From Mesorhizobium sp. DCY119 (lineage in GTDB: Bacteria; Pseudomonadota; Alphaproteobacteria; Rhizobiales; Rhizobiaceae): DNA of 64,000 nt. Below the pieces are notes generated by a model. It did no database searches. It saw nothing but the letters and a program-made list of their open reading frames with translations, and was not told the DNA's origin. The stretch covers positions 868,001 to 932,000 of the forward strand of contig NZ_CP031834.1 of the NCBI RefSeq assembly GCF_003590645.1, written 5' to 3'. This document shows, piece after piece, positions 43,111 to 52,665 of this stretch (within the stretch, counting starts at the first letter, position 1; the number at the start of each line of letters is the position of its first letter). A program made the translations under genes and the position numbers.

Positions 43111-44292
43111 ATGAACGCAACGAACACGATCGCTGCCGCGAAGAAAGGCCGCTGGGCAGTTGCCGCTGCTTTCTTCGCCAATGGCTTCATCACCGGAAGC
43201 TGGGCGCCGCAGATTCCCGTTTTCCTGACGCGGCTCGAGATCAGCGAATTCACGCTCGGCCTGCTGATCCTGGTGTTCGGCGTCGGCGCCATCGCCTTCA
43301 TGTCGTGGTGCGGTCATCTTATTGCGCGTCATGGCTCGCGCAGCGTCATGCGCTGGTTTGGCGCTGCCGCCACATTTGGCCTGCTGATCGTAGCACTCGC
43401 GCCGAATGTGCCGCTGGCCGCGCTCTCGATGTTCCTGTTCGGCGGCGTCATCGGCGGTCTGGACGTGGCGATGAATTCCAATGCGGTGGCCGTCGAAAAG
43501 AAGCTCTCGCGGGCAATCATGTCGTCCTCGCATGGCTTCTGGAGCCTTGGCGGTTTCGTCGGCGGCGGCATCGGCGGCATCGCAATCCAGACCTATGGCT
43601 ATCTCGCCCATGCGGCGGGTGTAACCGTGGTAGCGCTTGTCCTCCTTGGATTTGCGCTGCGCTACCTCGTCGTCGAGGACAGGCATGTCGCGGCTGAGCA
43701 TCGCAAGTTCACATTGCCGAGAAATCCGGTGATCTACCTGGTTGGCGTGATGGCGCTGTTCTCGATGGTCCCGGAAGGCGCCGTGCTCGATTGGGCAGCA
43801 CTCTATCTCAAGCAGGAACTCGGCGCGGATATCGCAACAGCCGGCTTCGCCTTTGGCTGCTTCGCTGGCACCATGGCGCTGGTGCGCTTCATGGGCGATG
43901 CGGTGCGCAACCGCTATGGCGCGGTGACCACGCTCAGGGTTTCCAGCCTGATCGCCGCTGCCGGCATGCTGGTGGCAGGCTTTGCGCCGACGCCATGGAT
44001 TGCCATCGCTGCCTTCGCCTTCTGCGGCCTCGGCATTGCCAATATGGTGCCGATCGCCTTCTCGGCTGCGGGCAACCAGCCCGGCATGTCGGCGGGCGCC
44101 GGCATGAGTGTCGTCACCACCATGGGTTATTCCGGCATTCTGGTAGCGCCGTCGGCCATCGGCTTCATCGGCGGGCACACCGGCTTTGCGCCGGTGTTCG
44201 TGGCGGTTTCGGCGCTGCTTGTTGTGGTGTTCCTGCTTGCCGGATTGGCGCGCTCGGCAGATTTCGTACCTGCGGCGCAGCCTGCCGAATAG
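43111..44292 (+). CDS. Major facilitator superfamily transporter
   Basis: A 393-residue protein with 12 predicted membrane helices. It resembles the YbjJ-type MFS subgroup (FANGFITGSWAPQIPVFL, GGLDVAMNSNAVAVEKK, then MSSSHGFWSLGGFVGGG). The substrate is unknown; sugars are handled by related carriers. It is monocistronic with a LacI-like palindrome upstream and a bidirectional terminator downstream. Confidence 0.92.
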   Translation: MNATNTIAAAKKGRWAVAAAFFANGFITGSWAPQIPVFLTRLEISEFTLGLLILVFGVGAIAFMSWCGHLIARHGSRSVMRWFGAAATFGLLIVALAPNVPLAALSMFLFGGVIGGLDVAMNSNAVAVEKKLSRAIMSSSHGFWSLGGFVGGGIGGIAIQTYGYLAHAAGVTVVALVLLGFALRYLVVEDRHVAAEHRKFTLPRNPVIYLVGVMALFSMVPEGAVLDWAALYLKQELGADIATAGFAFGCFAGTMALVRFMGDAVRNRYGAVTTLRVSSLIAAAGMLVAGFAPTPWIAIAAFAFCGLGIANMVPIAFSAAGNQPGMSAGAGMSVVTTMGYSGILVAPSAIGFIGGHTGFAPVFVAVSALLVVVFLLAGLARSADFVPAAQPAE

Positions 44293-44313
44293 TTTCGGGT
44301 TTCAAGCCCATAC

Positions 44314-44348
44314 AAAAAAGCGCGCCGCGTGATGCGGCGCGCTTTTTT
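44314..44348. terminator. Bidirectional terminator between the MFS gene and the miniprotein gene
   Basis: A perfect 15-bp stem AAAAAAGCGCGCCGC, loop GTGAT, GCGGCGCGCTTTTTT, with A- and T-tracts on both sides. It serves the convergent genes at 43111-44292 (+) and 44367-44525 (-). Confidence 0.96.
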
Positions 44349-44366
44349 GTTGCAGGCGGCTGCCTG

Positions 44367-44525
44367 TCAAATTCGTCCCATCAGAAGCAATACGAGCAGC
44401 ACGACGAGGATAATGCCGACGATACCGGATGGGCCATAACCCCAGGCGCGCGAATGCGGCCACGCGGGAACCGCGCCAATCAGGATCAGAATGAGAATGA
44501 TGATCAGAAGTGTTGTCAGCGTCAT
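44367..44525 (-). CDS. DUF3309-type membrane miniprotein
   Basis: A 52-residue protein: a very hydrophobic helix (LLIIILILILIGAVP), a short loop PHSRAWGYGPSG, and a second helix (IVGIILVVLLVLLLMGRI). This two-helix pattern with the W-G-Y-G-P-S-G loop is the DUF3309 family, widespread in proteobacteria and of unknown function. The ATG at 44525 has AGGGAATTGCC upstream. A longer reading frame across it is only a shadow of the RND gene. Confidence 0.88.
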   Translation of the reverse strand: MTLTTLLIIILILILIGAVPAWPHSRAWGYGPSGIVGIILVVLLVLLLMGRI

Positions 44526-44644
44526 GGCAATTCCCTCGTCTGGAGTGTTGCAATGAACTGACAATGCGCAATCGCGCCACATTGTTCCGCCGGCTACGAA
44601 ACAGCGGCCGTCCCGGGCACCCGGGACGGCGCTTTCGCTTCGCT

Positions 44645-47600
44645 TTATTCGGCGGCCTTGGGGTAGGTGACCGGCTCGGCGGTGGTCACCACGGGAGCCG
44701 TCTCGGTGGCCGCATCGTCCGTCTTGCCGCGCCGGAACAGCCGGCTGAACCAGCTGCGCTGCGCGCCGGGCTGGCGTTTTGCGCGGGTGAACACCATCAG
44801 CATGGCCGGCGTCACCACCAGCGTCAGCACGGTGGCAAAGGACAGGCCGAAGACGATGGCGCTGGACAGCGAGATCCACCACTGGGTCGACGGCGCGTTG
44901 ATCGTCGTCTCATGGTGGAAGATTTCCAGCCCGAGGCCGAAGGCGATCGGCAGAACGCCCAGGATGGCCGAAACGGCTGTCAGCACCACTGGCCGCGCAC
45001 GTTCGCGGCAGGTCTGCAGGACGGCTTCGGTCTTGTCCCAGCCTTCCTCACGCAGCCGGTCGTAGGTGTCGATCAGCACGATGTTGTTGTTCACCACCAC
45101 GCCGGCCAGCGCGATGACGCCGATGCCGGACATGACGATGCCGAAGGCCTGGCCGGTCAAGAGCAGGCCCAGGAACACGCCGATCGTCGCCATGACCACG
45201 CAGGACAGCACCAGCCAGACGCTGGTGAACTTGTTGAACTGCGCCAGAAGCACGAGGAAGATCAGGAAGATCGCGGCACCGAAGGCCTTGCTGAGGAAGG
45301 CGCTGGCCTCCTCGCTGTCCTCGTTGGAGCCGGCGAGTTTCCAGCGCACGCCTTCCAGCTTCATGTCGGTGACCGCCTGGGAAACCTGCGCCTGCACCGC
45401 GGCGACCTGCTGGCCGGCAGCGACGTTTGCCTGCACGACCACCGTGCGGGCGCCGTCGATGCGGTGGAGGATGCCGGTCGTCGGTTCCGGCGTGCGGACG
45501 ACGAAGTTGGAGATCGGCACCGAGCCCTGGCTTGTCTGGACCCGCAGCTCGTCGAGCGCCGACAAAGTGCGTCGGTCTTCCGGCAGGCGCAGCCTTATGT
45601 CGACCGCGTCGTCAGCACCGGCAGGGCGGTATTCGCTGAGCTTCAGGCCGTTCGTGACCAACTGGACGACCGTTCCGACCGAAGTCGGGCTGATGCCGTA
45701 TTGCGCGGCCTTGGCCCGATCGACCGTCAGCGCCCAATCGACGCCGGGCGGCGGCAGGCCGTCCGAAATGTCGATGACGCCGGGTACCTGGGCAATGCGG
45801 GCGGCGACGTCGCGCGCCTTCTGGTCGAGGCCTGCCGGATCGGCAGCGGAAAGCCTGATCTGCACCGGCTTGCCTGTGGGCGGGCCGGCGTCGGGCACAC
45901 GAACTTCCACGTCTACGCCCGGAATGCCGGCCATCACGCCACGCAGATCGTCGAGGATGCTGTTGGCCGACTTGCGCTCGCGCCAGTCGACGAACTCGTA
46001 CTGGATCACGCCGACGACATCTTCCGGTATGTCCTGGCCGCCGCCCTGCGTCTTGCCGACGCGGGTGTAGACCGACTTGATGCCGGGCCAGCCGAGCAGC
46101 CTGTTCTCGGCTGCCTTGGTGGCGGCATCCATTTCGGCAAGCGAAAGGTTGCCGCGGGCATGGACGTAGAGAAGGCCATAGTCGGGCTCGACATTGGGGA
46201 AGAACTCGACGCCTGCACCGTATTTGCCATAGGCCATGAACACGCCCACCAGCAGCGCGACTGTCAGCAGGCAGACGGTGATCGGATAGCGCACGGCCTG
46301 CTTGACGATGGCCATATAGCGGCCGTCGCGATGCTCCTCCTCATGGGCAGGCGCCTTGGCGAAGATGGCGCCAAGGGTCGGCGCAAACACCAGCGCGTAG
46401 AGCATGGACGCTGCAAGCGTGACGATCAGCGTGATCGGCAGGTACTTCATGAAGTCGCCAATGATGCCGGGCCAGAACAGCAGCGGCGAGAAGGCGGCGA
46501 TGCGCGTCATGGTGGCGGCGATGACCGGGCCGGCCATGCGCTGCGCGGCAAGCGCGAACGCCTCTTCCTTCGGCATGCCTTCGCTCATGCGGCGCTCGGC
46601 GAACTCAGTGACGATGATGGCATCGTCGACCAGCATGCCGACGGCCAGGATCAGGCTGAACAGCACGATCATGTTGATCGTGTAGCCCATCATGGCGAGC
46701 AGCAGGATGCCCATCAGGAACGATGACGGGATCGCCAGGCCGATGAGCAGCGAAGCCCGGCCGGACAGCGCATAGAGGATGACGATGAACACCAGGATCA
46801 CGGCGATCATGACGTGGTTCTGCAGGTCACCCAGCAACTGGTTGACGAAGACCGACTTGTCCTGCGTGTAGGTTACGTTCATGCCTTCCGGCATGGTCTT
46901 GATATACTCGTCGGCCACTTCCTTCACATGACCGATCGTATCGATAAGATTGGAGCCGATACGCTTCTTGACTTCAATGGCAATGGCCGGCTTGCCGTTG
47001 AGCCGGGTGATCGTCTCGGCATCGGCGAAGGTCGAGCGCACCGTGGCGATGTCCTTGGCCTGGACCACCGCGTTCGGGCCGGCGACGATCGGGAGTGAGG
47101 CCACATCCTCGGGCGTTTCGATCAGGGACGGCACCTTGACTGCGTATTTGCCTTCCGACCCTTCGATGTTGCCGGCTGCGACCAGGCTGTTGGACGCGGC
47201 AACGCCCTGGATCAGCTGGTCGAGCTGCAGGCCGTAGGACGACAGCTTCATCGGGTCGATGAGCACCTCGACAAGGTCGTCGCGGGAGCCCTGCAGCGAG
47301 CCTTCGAGCACGCCGGGAATCTCTTCGATGCGGTCGCGCAGCTCGCGCGCGGATGCAGTGAGCACGCGCTCCGGCACGTCGCCCGACAGCGTCACGACAA
47401 GGACGGGAAACTCCGAGATATTGACTTCGTTGACGGTCGGTTCCTCGGCCGCCTGCGGCAGGTCGGCCTTGGCGTCCTGCACCTTGGAGCGCGTGTCCTG
47501 CAACGCGGTCGCCAGGTCGGTCTGCGGCTGGAACTCGACCAGCACGTAACCGCCGCCCTGGAAGGCGGCAGAGCGCATTTCCTTCAGGCCCTTGAGGCTT

Positions 47601-47815
47601 TTGAGCTTGCTTTCCATCGGCCGGAGCAGAAGGCGCTCCGAATCCTCCGGCGAAATGCCCTGGTAGATCAGGCTGATATACATCATCGGAATCGGAACGT
47701 CCGGTTCCGCTTCCTTGGGCGTGGACTCATAGGCGATGGCGCCCGCCAGCACGAGGAAGAACAGCACCGATATTGTTAGGCGCGCGTTGTTTATTGCGAG
47801 CTTGACGATATTCAT
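44645..47815 (-). CDS. RND-family efflux transporter permease subunit
   Basis: A 1056-residue inner-membrane pump of the AcrB/MexF superfamily. It has an N-terminal helix (LAINNARLTISVLFFLVLAG), two large periplasmic loops (about 40-330 and 560-860) and two sets of membrane helices, with ILAVGMLVDDAIIVTEFAERRM (proton-relay Asp pair) in the first. It exports drugs, solvents or metabolites by proton exchange. It lies 15 bp after the adaptor gene, forming an adaptor-pump operon. No outer-membrane factor or regulator is adjacent. Confidence 0.95.
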   Translation of the reverse strand: MNIVKLAINNARLTISVLFFLVLAGAIAYESTPKEAEPDVPIPMMYISLIYQGISPEDSERLLLRPMESKLKSLKGLKEMRSAAFQGGGYVLVEFQPQTDLATALQDTRSKVQDAKADLPQAAEEPTVNEVNISEFPVLVVTLSGDVPERVLTASARELRDRIEEIPGVLEGSLQGSRDDLVEVLIDPMKLSSYGLQLDQLIQGVAASNSLVAAGNIEGSEGKYAVKVPSLIETPEDVASLPIVAGPNAVVQAKDIATVRSTFADAETITRLNGKPAIAIEVKKRIGSNLIDTIGHVKEVADEYIKTMPEGMNVTYTQDKSVFVNQLLGDLQNHVMIAVILVFIVILYALSGRASLLIGLAIPSSFLMGILLLAMMGYTINMIVLFSLILAVGMLVDDAIIVTEFAERRMSEGMPKEEAFALAAQRMAGPVIAATMTRIAAFSPLLFWPGIIGDFMKYLPITLIVTLAASMLYALVFAPTLGAIFAKAPAHEEEHRDGRYMAIVKQAVRYPITVCLLTVALLVGVFMAYGKYGAGVEFFPNVEPDYGLLYVHARGNLSLAEMDAATKAAENRLLGWPGIKSVYTRVGKTQGGGQDIPEDVVGVIQYEFVDWRERKSANSILDDLRGVMAGIPGVDVEVRVPDAGPPTGKPVQIRLSAADPAGLDQKARDVAARIAQVPGVIDISDGLPPPGVDWALTVDRAKAAQYGISPTSVGTVVQLVTNGLKLSEYRPAGADDAVDIRLRLPEDRRTLSALDELRVQTSQGSVPISNFVVRTPEPTTGILHRIDGARTVVVQANVAAGQQVAAVQAQVSQAVTDMKLEGVRWKLAGSNEDSEEASAFLSKAFGAAIFLIFLVLLAQFNKFTSVWLVLSCVVMATIGVFLGLLLTGQAFGIVMSGIGVIALAGVVVNNNIVLIDTYDRLREEGWDKTEAVLQTCRERARPVVLTAVSAILGVLPIAFGLGLEIFHHETTINAPSTQWWISLSSAIVFGLSFATVLTLVVTPAMLMVFTRAKRQPGAQRSWFSRLFRRGKTDDAATETAPVVTTAEPVTYPKAAE

Positions 47816-47830
47816 GCTCTCTGGTCCCGC

Positions 47831-48964
47831 TTATTGCGTGCTGCCGGTAGCTTCGCCCATCAGCTTGCGCAAGGTTTCCTGGTCGGCGTCGACGGGCTTG
47901 ACCACGTCGCCTTCCTTCACCAGTTCCTGACCGGCAACGATTATGCGTGCGTCGCTTGGAATGCCGCCGAGCACCAGCCCTTTCGGCGAATCATCGACGA
48001 GGTCGATCGGGAAGAAGGTGACCTTGCTGTCCTTGTCGACGGAGCGAATGCCGAGATCGCCCTTGTCGCCCAGCGTCACCACCGAGCGCGGCAGCATCAC
48101 TGCGTCGGTCGGCTGCGCGCTCAGCGCGATTTCGGCGGTCATGCCGGCCGGAATGGCGCCGTCGGCATTGGGGATGGCGATCTCGATGCGGAAGGTGCGG
48201 GTCGCCGAAGAGGCATCGCGGCTGATGTAGCGCACCTTGCCCTTGACGGTCTGGTCGTTGACCATGCGCACATCGGCCTCGTCGCCGATCTTGATGTAGC
48301 GCAGGTCGCGTTCGCTGATTTCGCCGCGCGCGATCACCGGGTCGAGGGCGAGGATGGTCGCGACCTCACCGCCCTGCATGACCGCGCTGCCGAGTTCCAC
48401 CGGAACGCGGTCGATGACGCCGTTGAACGGGGCCTTCACTTCGTTGCGATCGAGTTCGGCCTGGGCGGTGTCGAGCAGAGACTGCGCCGAGGAGAGATTG
48501 GAGCGCGCGGTGTCGAGCTGGAGCTTTGCCAGGTTGCCGGTCTTGGCCAGCCGCTCGGCGGCGTCCAGTTCCGCCCGGCGCTGAACCAGCAGTTGCTTGG
48601 CGTTGGCTACTGCCGACAGCTTTTCCTCTGCCGCCAGCATCAGCACGAGATCGCCGGTCTTGACGCGATCGCCCTGCTTGACCGGCAGTTTGTCGATGAC
48701 GCCGCCGACGCGGGTCGCCAGAACGGCACGCTTGTCGGCCTCGGTCAGGCCGGAGATGCGGATAACGCGCGCATAGGTGCGCTGCGGCGGCGTGATGACG
48801 GCGACGGTGCGGGGCGGAGCCTTTGGCGCTACAGTCTCGGCCTTCTTCTTTTCGGCTTCGGTGGCAGCGCTGCCGACGGAGGAGAACTCGCCCGTGCCCA
48901 TCCAGGCGGCAAAGCCGATGAGCACAATGATAGCGGCAAGCTTGTGGAACCTAATCTTGGCCAT
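47831..48964 (-). CDS. RND efflux periplasmic adaptor (membrane fusion protein)
   Basis: A 377-residue protein with an N-terminal membrane anchor or signal (about 8-25), split biotinyl-lipoyl halves (LATRVGGVIDKLPVKQGDRV and VKAPFNGVIDRVPVELGSAV), a helical hairpin rich in Ala, Leu and Arg between them, and a C-terminal beta-barrel domain. It bridges the RND pump to an outer-membrane channel. The start at 48964 (ATG, GGAAAC upstream) is preferred over a TTG four codons earlier. Confidence 0.94.
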   Translation of the reverse strand: MAKIRFHKLAAIIVLIGFAAWMGTGEFSSVGSAATEAEKKKAETVAPKAPPRTVAVITPPQRTYARVIRISGLTEADKRAVLATRVGGVIDKLPVKQGDRVKTGDLVLMLAAEEKLSAVANAKQLLVQRRAELDAAERLAKTGNLAKLQLDTARSNLSSAQSLLDTAQAELDRNEVKAPFNGVIDRVPVELGSAVMQGGEVATILALDPVIARGEISERDLRYIKIGDEADVRMVNDQTVKGKVRYISRDASSATRTFRIEIAIPNADGAIPAGMTAEIALSAQPTDAVMLPRSVVTLGDKGDLGIRSVDKDSKVTFFPIDLVDDSPKGLVLGGIPSDARIIVAGQELVKEGDVVKPVDADQETLRKLMGEATGSTQ

Positions 48965-49222
48965 GACCGTTTCCAATGTAAGGGCCCCGGCGAGGCCACT
49001 CTCGTGCTTGAAGCGCGCCGCCGGATATGGGTGCGCCTATCGCCGGGTTCAATCGGTTCGTTCGCGAAAAGTTGAACGGTGTGCGCCTTTTATCGCAAGT
49101 TTGTGACGCAAAATAGTCAGAAAAATTCATGAGTCGCCCAATCCTGACAATGGGTTGTCAGGAGCTCTCGTTAACCGGCGAAGATGACGTCAGCCTTGCA
49201 AATACATGCAGGGATTTGACGA

Positions 49223-49816
49223 TTACGGGCAGGGCGCGCCGGCAGCCGTCCATTTCTCGATTGCCTGATAGGTTTCCTCGGCCGAGCCGGGTGCTGGTTC
49301 GCGCCCAGGCCCGGGGGCCCAGCCCCAGCCAACGAGCTTGTCGCTGCGCACATGCTCGGCGACTTCGGCGAGCGACCTGCCGCCATTACGCGCCGGGTCC
49401 TTGATCTGGGCGCAGATTTCGCCGGACGACTTGCCGAACCAGACCATTTCGGCCGGCGCCAGATGCCAGTTCTCGGCACCGGGCGGGCCGTGCAGCACGC
49501 TGGAGTTGGTTTCGAAATGGCAGGTCATGCAGCGCAACCCCGGATTGCCCAGGCCCGAGCCGTCAATGCCGCGCTGGACGTTGAAAGCGTGGAAGCGGGT
49601 CTTGCCGTAATGCGCGCCCGACCAGCGCGGATGGTCATCCTCGACATGGCAGTTGGCGCAGCGCGGATGCGAAAATACCGCGTAGATCTTTTCCCACTCC
49701 GGCGGTCCTGCCGCTGCATCGACGGCGGGTGACGTCTGCGCTTCCTGCGCCAGCACCCATGTCGCCATGGCAAAGACCATGATGGCTGAGGTCGCGATGA
49801 CAATGAATGCCCTCAT
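49223..49816 (-). CDS. Periplasmic diheme cytochrome c-like protein
   Basis: A 197-residue exported protein (signal peptide about 1-23, ending VLAQEA) with two heme-binding CxxCH motifs, CANCH near residue 52 and CMTCH near 96. It overlaps the end of the large molybdenum-hydroxylase subunit gene by 4 bp, so it is the last gene of that operon. It probably carries electrons from the hydroxylase to the respiratory chain, as cytochrome subunits do for related periplasmic aldehyde or alcohol oxidising enzymes. Confidence 0.87.
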   Translation of the reverse strand: MRAFIVIATSAIMVFAMATWVLAQEAQTSPAVDAAAGPPEWEKIYAVFSHPRCANCHVEDDHPRWSGAHYGKTRFHAFNVQRGIDGSGLGNPGLRCMTCHFETNSSVLHGPPGAENWHLAPAEMVWFGKSSGEICAQIKDPARNGGRSLAEVAEHVRSDKLVGWGWAPGPGREPAPGSAEETYQAIEKWTAAGAPCP

Positions 49817-52086
49817 GCGAAACTCACTTCCTTCGACAGCGGAAGGCTGCGTATGCGCTTGCCTGTCAGCGCGAAGACGGCGTTGGCGAGTGCGGGGATC
49901 GCCGGCGGCGTGGCGACTTCACCGACGCCGCCCATCTTCCTGGCGTTTTCCAGAATGGCGACTTCGAAGGTCGGGCACTGGAAGATGCGCATGGCGTCGA
50001 AATCGTGGAAGTTCGACTGCTCGACCATGCCATCGGCGAAGGTGATCTCCTGTCCCATCGCCGCCGACAGGCCATAGATTGCGCCGGAAACCAGCTGAGC
50101 CTCGATGATGCCGGGGTCGATCGCCGTGCCGACATCGGCGGCGATCCAGACCTTTTCGATGCGGATGCCGGCCGGCGTGTCGGCGACCTGCACAACCTCG
50201 CCGACCCAGCTGCCGAAGCTCAGCGTGAAGGCAAAACCCTTGGCCTTGCCGGCCGGCAGCGTCTCGCCCCATTTCGCCATCTCGGCGACTTTCTCGACGA
50301 CCTTCAGCGCGGTCGGGTGTGCCGTCATCAACTTCCGGCGCAGCTCGACGGGGTCGGTTTTGCCGGCGGTCGCGATCTCGTCCATGAAGGCTTCGTGAAA
50401 GAAGCCGTTGTAGGAATTGCCGACCGAACGCCAGAAGCCGACGGGCACCGAAACCTGCGCGGGGATCGCAGCGACGCGGTAGTTCGGCACGACATAGGGC
50501 TGATCGAAAGAGCCTTCGGCAATGGTCTTGTCCGGCCCGACCGGCGACAGCGAGGGAAACGTGCGCCGCAGCACGCTGGCGATGATGGAAGGGGAGGCGA
50601 TCTTCATGTCGATCGCCACCGGCAGGCCGTCGTCACCGAGCCGCGCCTGGAATTTTCCGGCTGCTGCGGGGCGGTAGACGTCGTGGCGGGTGTCTTCCTC
50701 GCGTGTCCAGATGATCTTCACCGGACGCCCCCCTGCCTCCTTTGCCAGAAGGGTGGCATAGATGGAAAAATCCATCTCGCCGCGCCGGCCGAAGCCGCCA
50801 CCGAGGAATGTCGTGTGGACATTGACCTTGTCCTGCTCGACGCCCGCAGCACCGGCGCAAAGCTGGCGGGTTATGGTCGGCATCTGGTTGGGCGACCAGA
50901 TGTCGAGCACGCCGTCCTTCAGCCGTGCCGTGGCGTTCATCGGCTCCATGCAGGCATGGGCCAGATAAGGCACGGCATAATCGGCTTCGACGATCTTTTC
51001 GCGTGGCGCGTCGGCGAAGGCGGTGTCGACATTGCCGTCGTCGCGCAGCGCCGAGCCTTGCGTGGCAAGCGCGTCGGTCAACGCCTTGGAGATCGCTGCG
51101 CTATCTATTGGATATTCGGCGCCGGCCCATTCGACCTCGATGGCTTCAGCCGCCTTGAACGCCGCCCAGGTGTTTTCGGCGATCACGCCGAAGCCGTGGC
51201 CGTAGGTCGTTTCGAGCGGCACGATCCTGATCACGCCGGGCATCTTCTCGGCCTTGGAGAGGTCGGACTTAACCGGCTTCGACCAGAAGCGCGGGCTCAT
51301 CTTCACTGTACCGTGCAGCATGTCGGGCAAGGTCACATCGACGCCGAAGATCGGCGCGCCGGTGACCTTGGCCAGCATGTCCGTGCGCATCTGCGGCTTG
51401 CCGAGCAGCTTCCACGCGGTCTTTTCCCTGAGCTTCAGCGTTGCGGGCGGTTCGATCTGCGCGGCTGCAACTGCAACTTCGCCATAGGTCAGGCTCTTGC
51501 CCGACGCCTTGTGGGTGATGGTGGCGTCGGCCGTTTCCAGTTCGGAAGCCGGTACGCCAAGGTTCTTTGCCGCCGCTTCGATCAGCATATGGCGGGTTGC
51601 TGCGCCGGCCTGGCGCATCTTGTCGAAACCGTCGCGGGTCGATGACGAACCGCCGGTGCCCTGGAAACCGAGGACCTTGCCGAGAGCGCCCATCGCACCG
51701 CGCGCCGTTTCGGCGACGAGGCCGTCATTGTAGAAGGCGAAGGGGCCGCCGTCGGCCAGCATTTCGGAATTGTAGTAAGCGTAGGCCGCCGGCCCGTGCT
51801 CGACCTTGATCCTGTCGAGGCCGACATCGAGTTCCTCGGCGACCAAAGCGGCAAGCGAGGTCGAAACGCCCTGGCCCATCTCGGCGCGCGGCGCGATGAC
51901 GGTGATGGTATTGTCGGAGGCGACCTTCACATAGGGATTGAACGTCGCCTCGCCCTCGGCAAGCTCGCCTTCGAGCGGGTTGGGGTAGGGCTTGCGATAA
52001 TAGTAATAGCCGATGGCGACGCCGCCGGCGATTGCGGCTGCACCAATCAGGAATGTGCGGCGGGCGATCTTGCCAACGCTGGCCAT
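49813..52086 (-). CDS. iorB: Molybdopterin-binding oxidoreductase large subunit (isoquinoline 1-oxidoreductase beta-like)
   Basis: A 757-residue subunit of the xanthine-oxidase superfamily in the single-chain IorB/CoxL-like form. The N-terminus MASVGKIARRTFLIGAAA is a Tat signal, so the enzyme is folded in the cytosol and exported. Typical stretches are APRAEMGQGVSTSL, FLGGGFGRRGEMDF and GFWRSVGNSYNGFFHEAF. It probably hydroxylates an aldehyde or N-heterocycle; the substrate is not shown. It lies 2 bp after the 2Fe-2S subunit gene. Confidence 0.9.
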   Translation of the reverse strand: MASVGKIARRTFLIGAAAIAGGVAIGYYYYRKPYPNPLEGELAEGEATFNPYVKVASDNTITVIAPRAEMGQGVSTSLAALVAEELDVGLDRIKVEHGPAAYAYYNSEMLADGGPFAFYNDGLVAETARGAMGALGKVLGFQGTGGSSSTRDGFDKMRQAGAATRHMLIEAAAKNLGVPASELETADATITHKASGKSLTYGEVAVAAAQIEPPATLKLREKTAWKLLGKPQMRTDMLAKVTGAPIFGVDVTLPDMLHGTVKMSPRFWSKPVKSDLSKAEKMPGVIRIVPLETTYGHGFGVIAENTWAAFKAAEAIEVEWAGAEYPIDSAAISKALTDALATQGSALRDDGNVDTAFADAPREKIVEADYAVPYLAHACMEPMNATARLKDGVLDIWSPNQMPTITRQLCAGAAGVEQDKVNVHTTFLGGGFGRRGEMDFSIYATLLAKEAGGRPVKIIWTREEDTRHDVYRPAAAGKFQARLGDDGLPVAIDMKIASPSIIASVLRRTFPSLSPVGPDKTIAEGSFDQPYVVPNYRVAAIPAQVSVPVGFWRSVGNSYNGFFHEAFMDEIATAGKTDPVELRRKLMTAHPTALKVVEKVAEMAKWGETLPAGKAKGFAFTLSFGSWVGEVVQVADTPAGIRIEKVWIAADVGTAIDPGIIEAQLVSGAIYGLSAAMGQEITFADGMVEQSNFHDFDAMRIFQCPTFEVAILENARKMGGVGEVATPPAIPALANAVFALTGKRIRSLPLSKEVSFA

Positions 52087-52088
52087 GG

Positions 52089-52550
52089 TCAGATCCCCGC
52101 CGTCTTGAGTGCTGCCGCTTTCTTGATTGCGGCGCGGATGCGCGGATAGGTGCCGCAGCGGCAGAGATTGCCGCCCATGGCGTTGTCGATGTCCTCGTCG
52201 CTCGGGCTCTCGATCTCGTCGAGCAGCGCCACCGCGCTCATGATCTGGCCGGCCTGGCAGTAGCCGCATTGGGCGACCTGCTCTTCCAGCCATGCCTGCT
52301 GCACCGGATGCAGCTTGCCGTCGGTGGAGATGCCTTCGATGGTGGTGATTTCGCCCTGCACCTCTCTGAGCGGCAGGATGCAGGAGCGCACCGGCGTGCC
52401 ATCCATATGCACGGTGCAGGCACCGCAGGCGGCGATGCCGCAGCCGAATTTCGGCCCGGTCTTGCCGGCGAGGTCGCGCAGCGCCCAGAGCAGGGGCATC
52501 TCCGGATCGGCTTCGATGTCGATTGGCTTTCCGTCGACGATGAGGCGCAT
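52089..52550 (-). CDS. iorA: 2Fe-2S subunit of the molybdenum hydroxylase (isoquinoline 1-oxidoreductase alpha-like)
   Basis: A 153-residue iron-sulfur protein. The plant-ferredoxin-type cluster cysteines are in [17 protein letters not shown] plus a later Cys, and the C-terminal cluster motifs are [11 protein letters not shown] and [12 protein letters not shown]. It passes electrons from the Mo site outward. It is the first gene of a three-gene operon and is divergent from a TetR regulator. Confidence 0.95.
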   Translation of the reverse strand: MRLIVDGKPIDIEADPEMPLLWALRDLAGKTGPKFGCGIAACGACTVHMDGTPVRSCILPLREVQGEITTIEGISTDGKLHPVQQAWLEEQVAQCGYCQAGQIMSAVALLDEIESPSDEDIDNAMGGNLCRCGTYPRIRAAIKKAAALKTAGI

Positions 52551-52614
52551 GGGGATACCCTTTGTTGTCGTCCACAGCCTGCCGTGAAGCTTGCGCCTCC
52601 GACGTTTCTACATC

Positions 52615-52639
52615 TTGACAAAATTCGTCATTATGTCAA
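52615..52639. promoter_or_regulatory. Divergent operator/promoter between iorA-like and tetR-like genes
   Basis: A 25-bp inverted repeat has outer arms TTGACA and TGTCAA with inner AAT/ATT pairs. Each arm is also a -35 hexamer, one facing each gene, so a bound TetR dimer would block both promoters. Confidence 0.7.
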
Positions 52640-52665
52640 TAGACGTTTGCAAGGACAGATTTGCC

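Noticed and set aside
44510-46726. Long plus-strand open frame (738 codons) over the RND pump gene
   Set aside because: It is antisense to a clear RND permease and its protein is low in hydrophobic structure with His/Asp/Gly bias typical of shadow frames.
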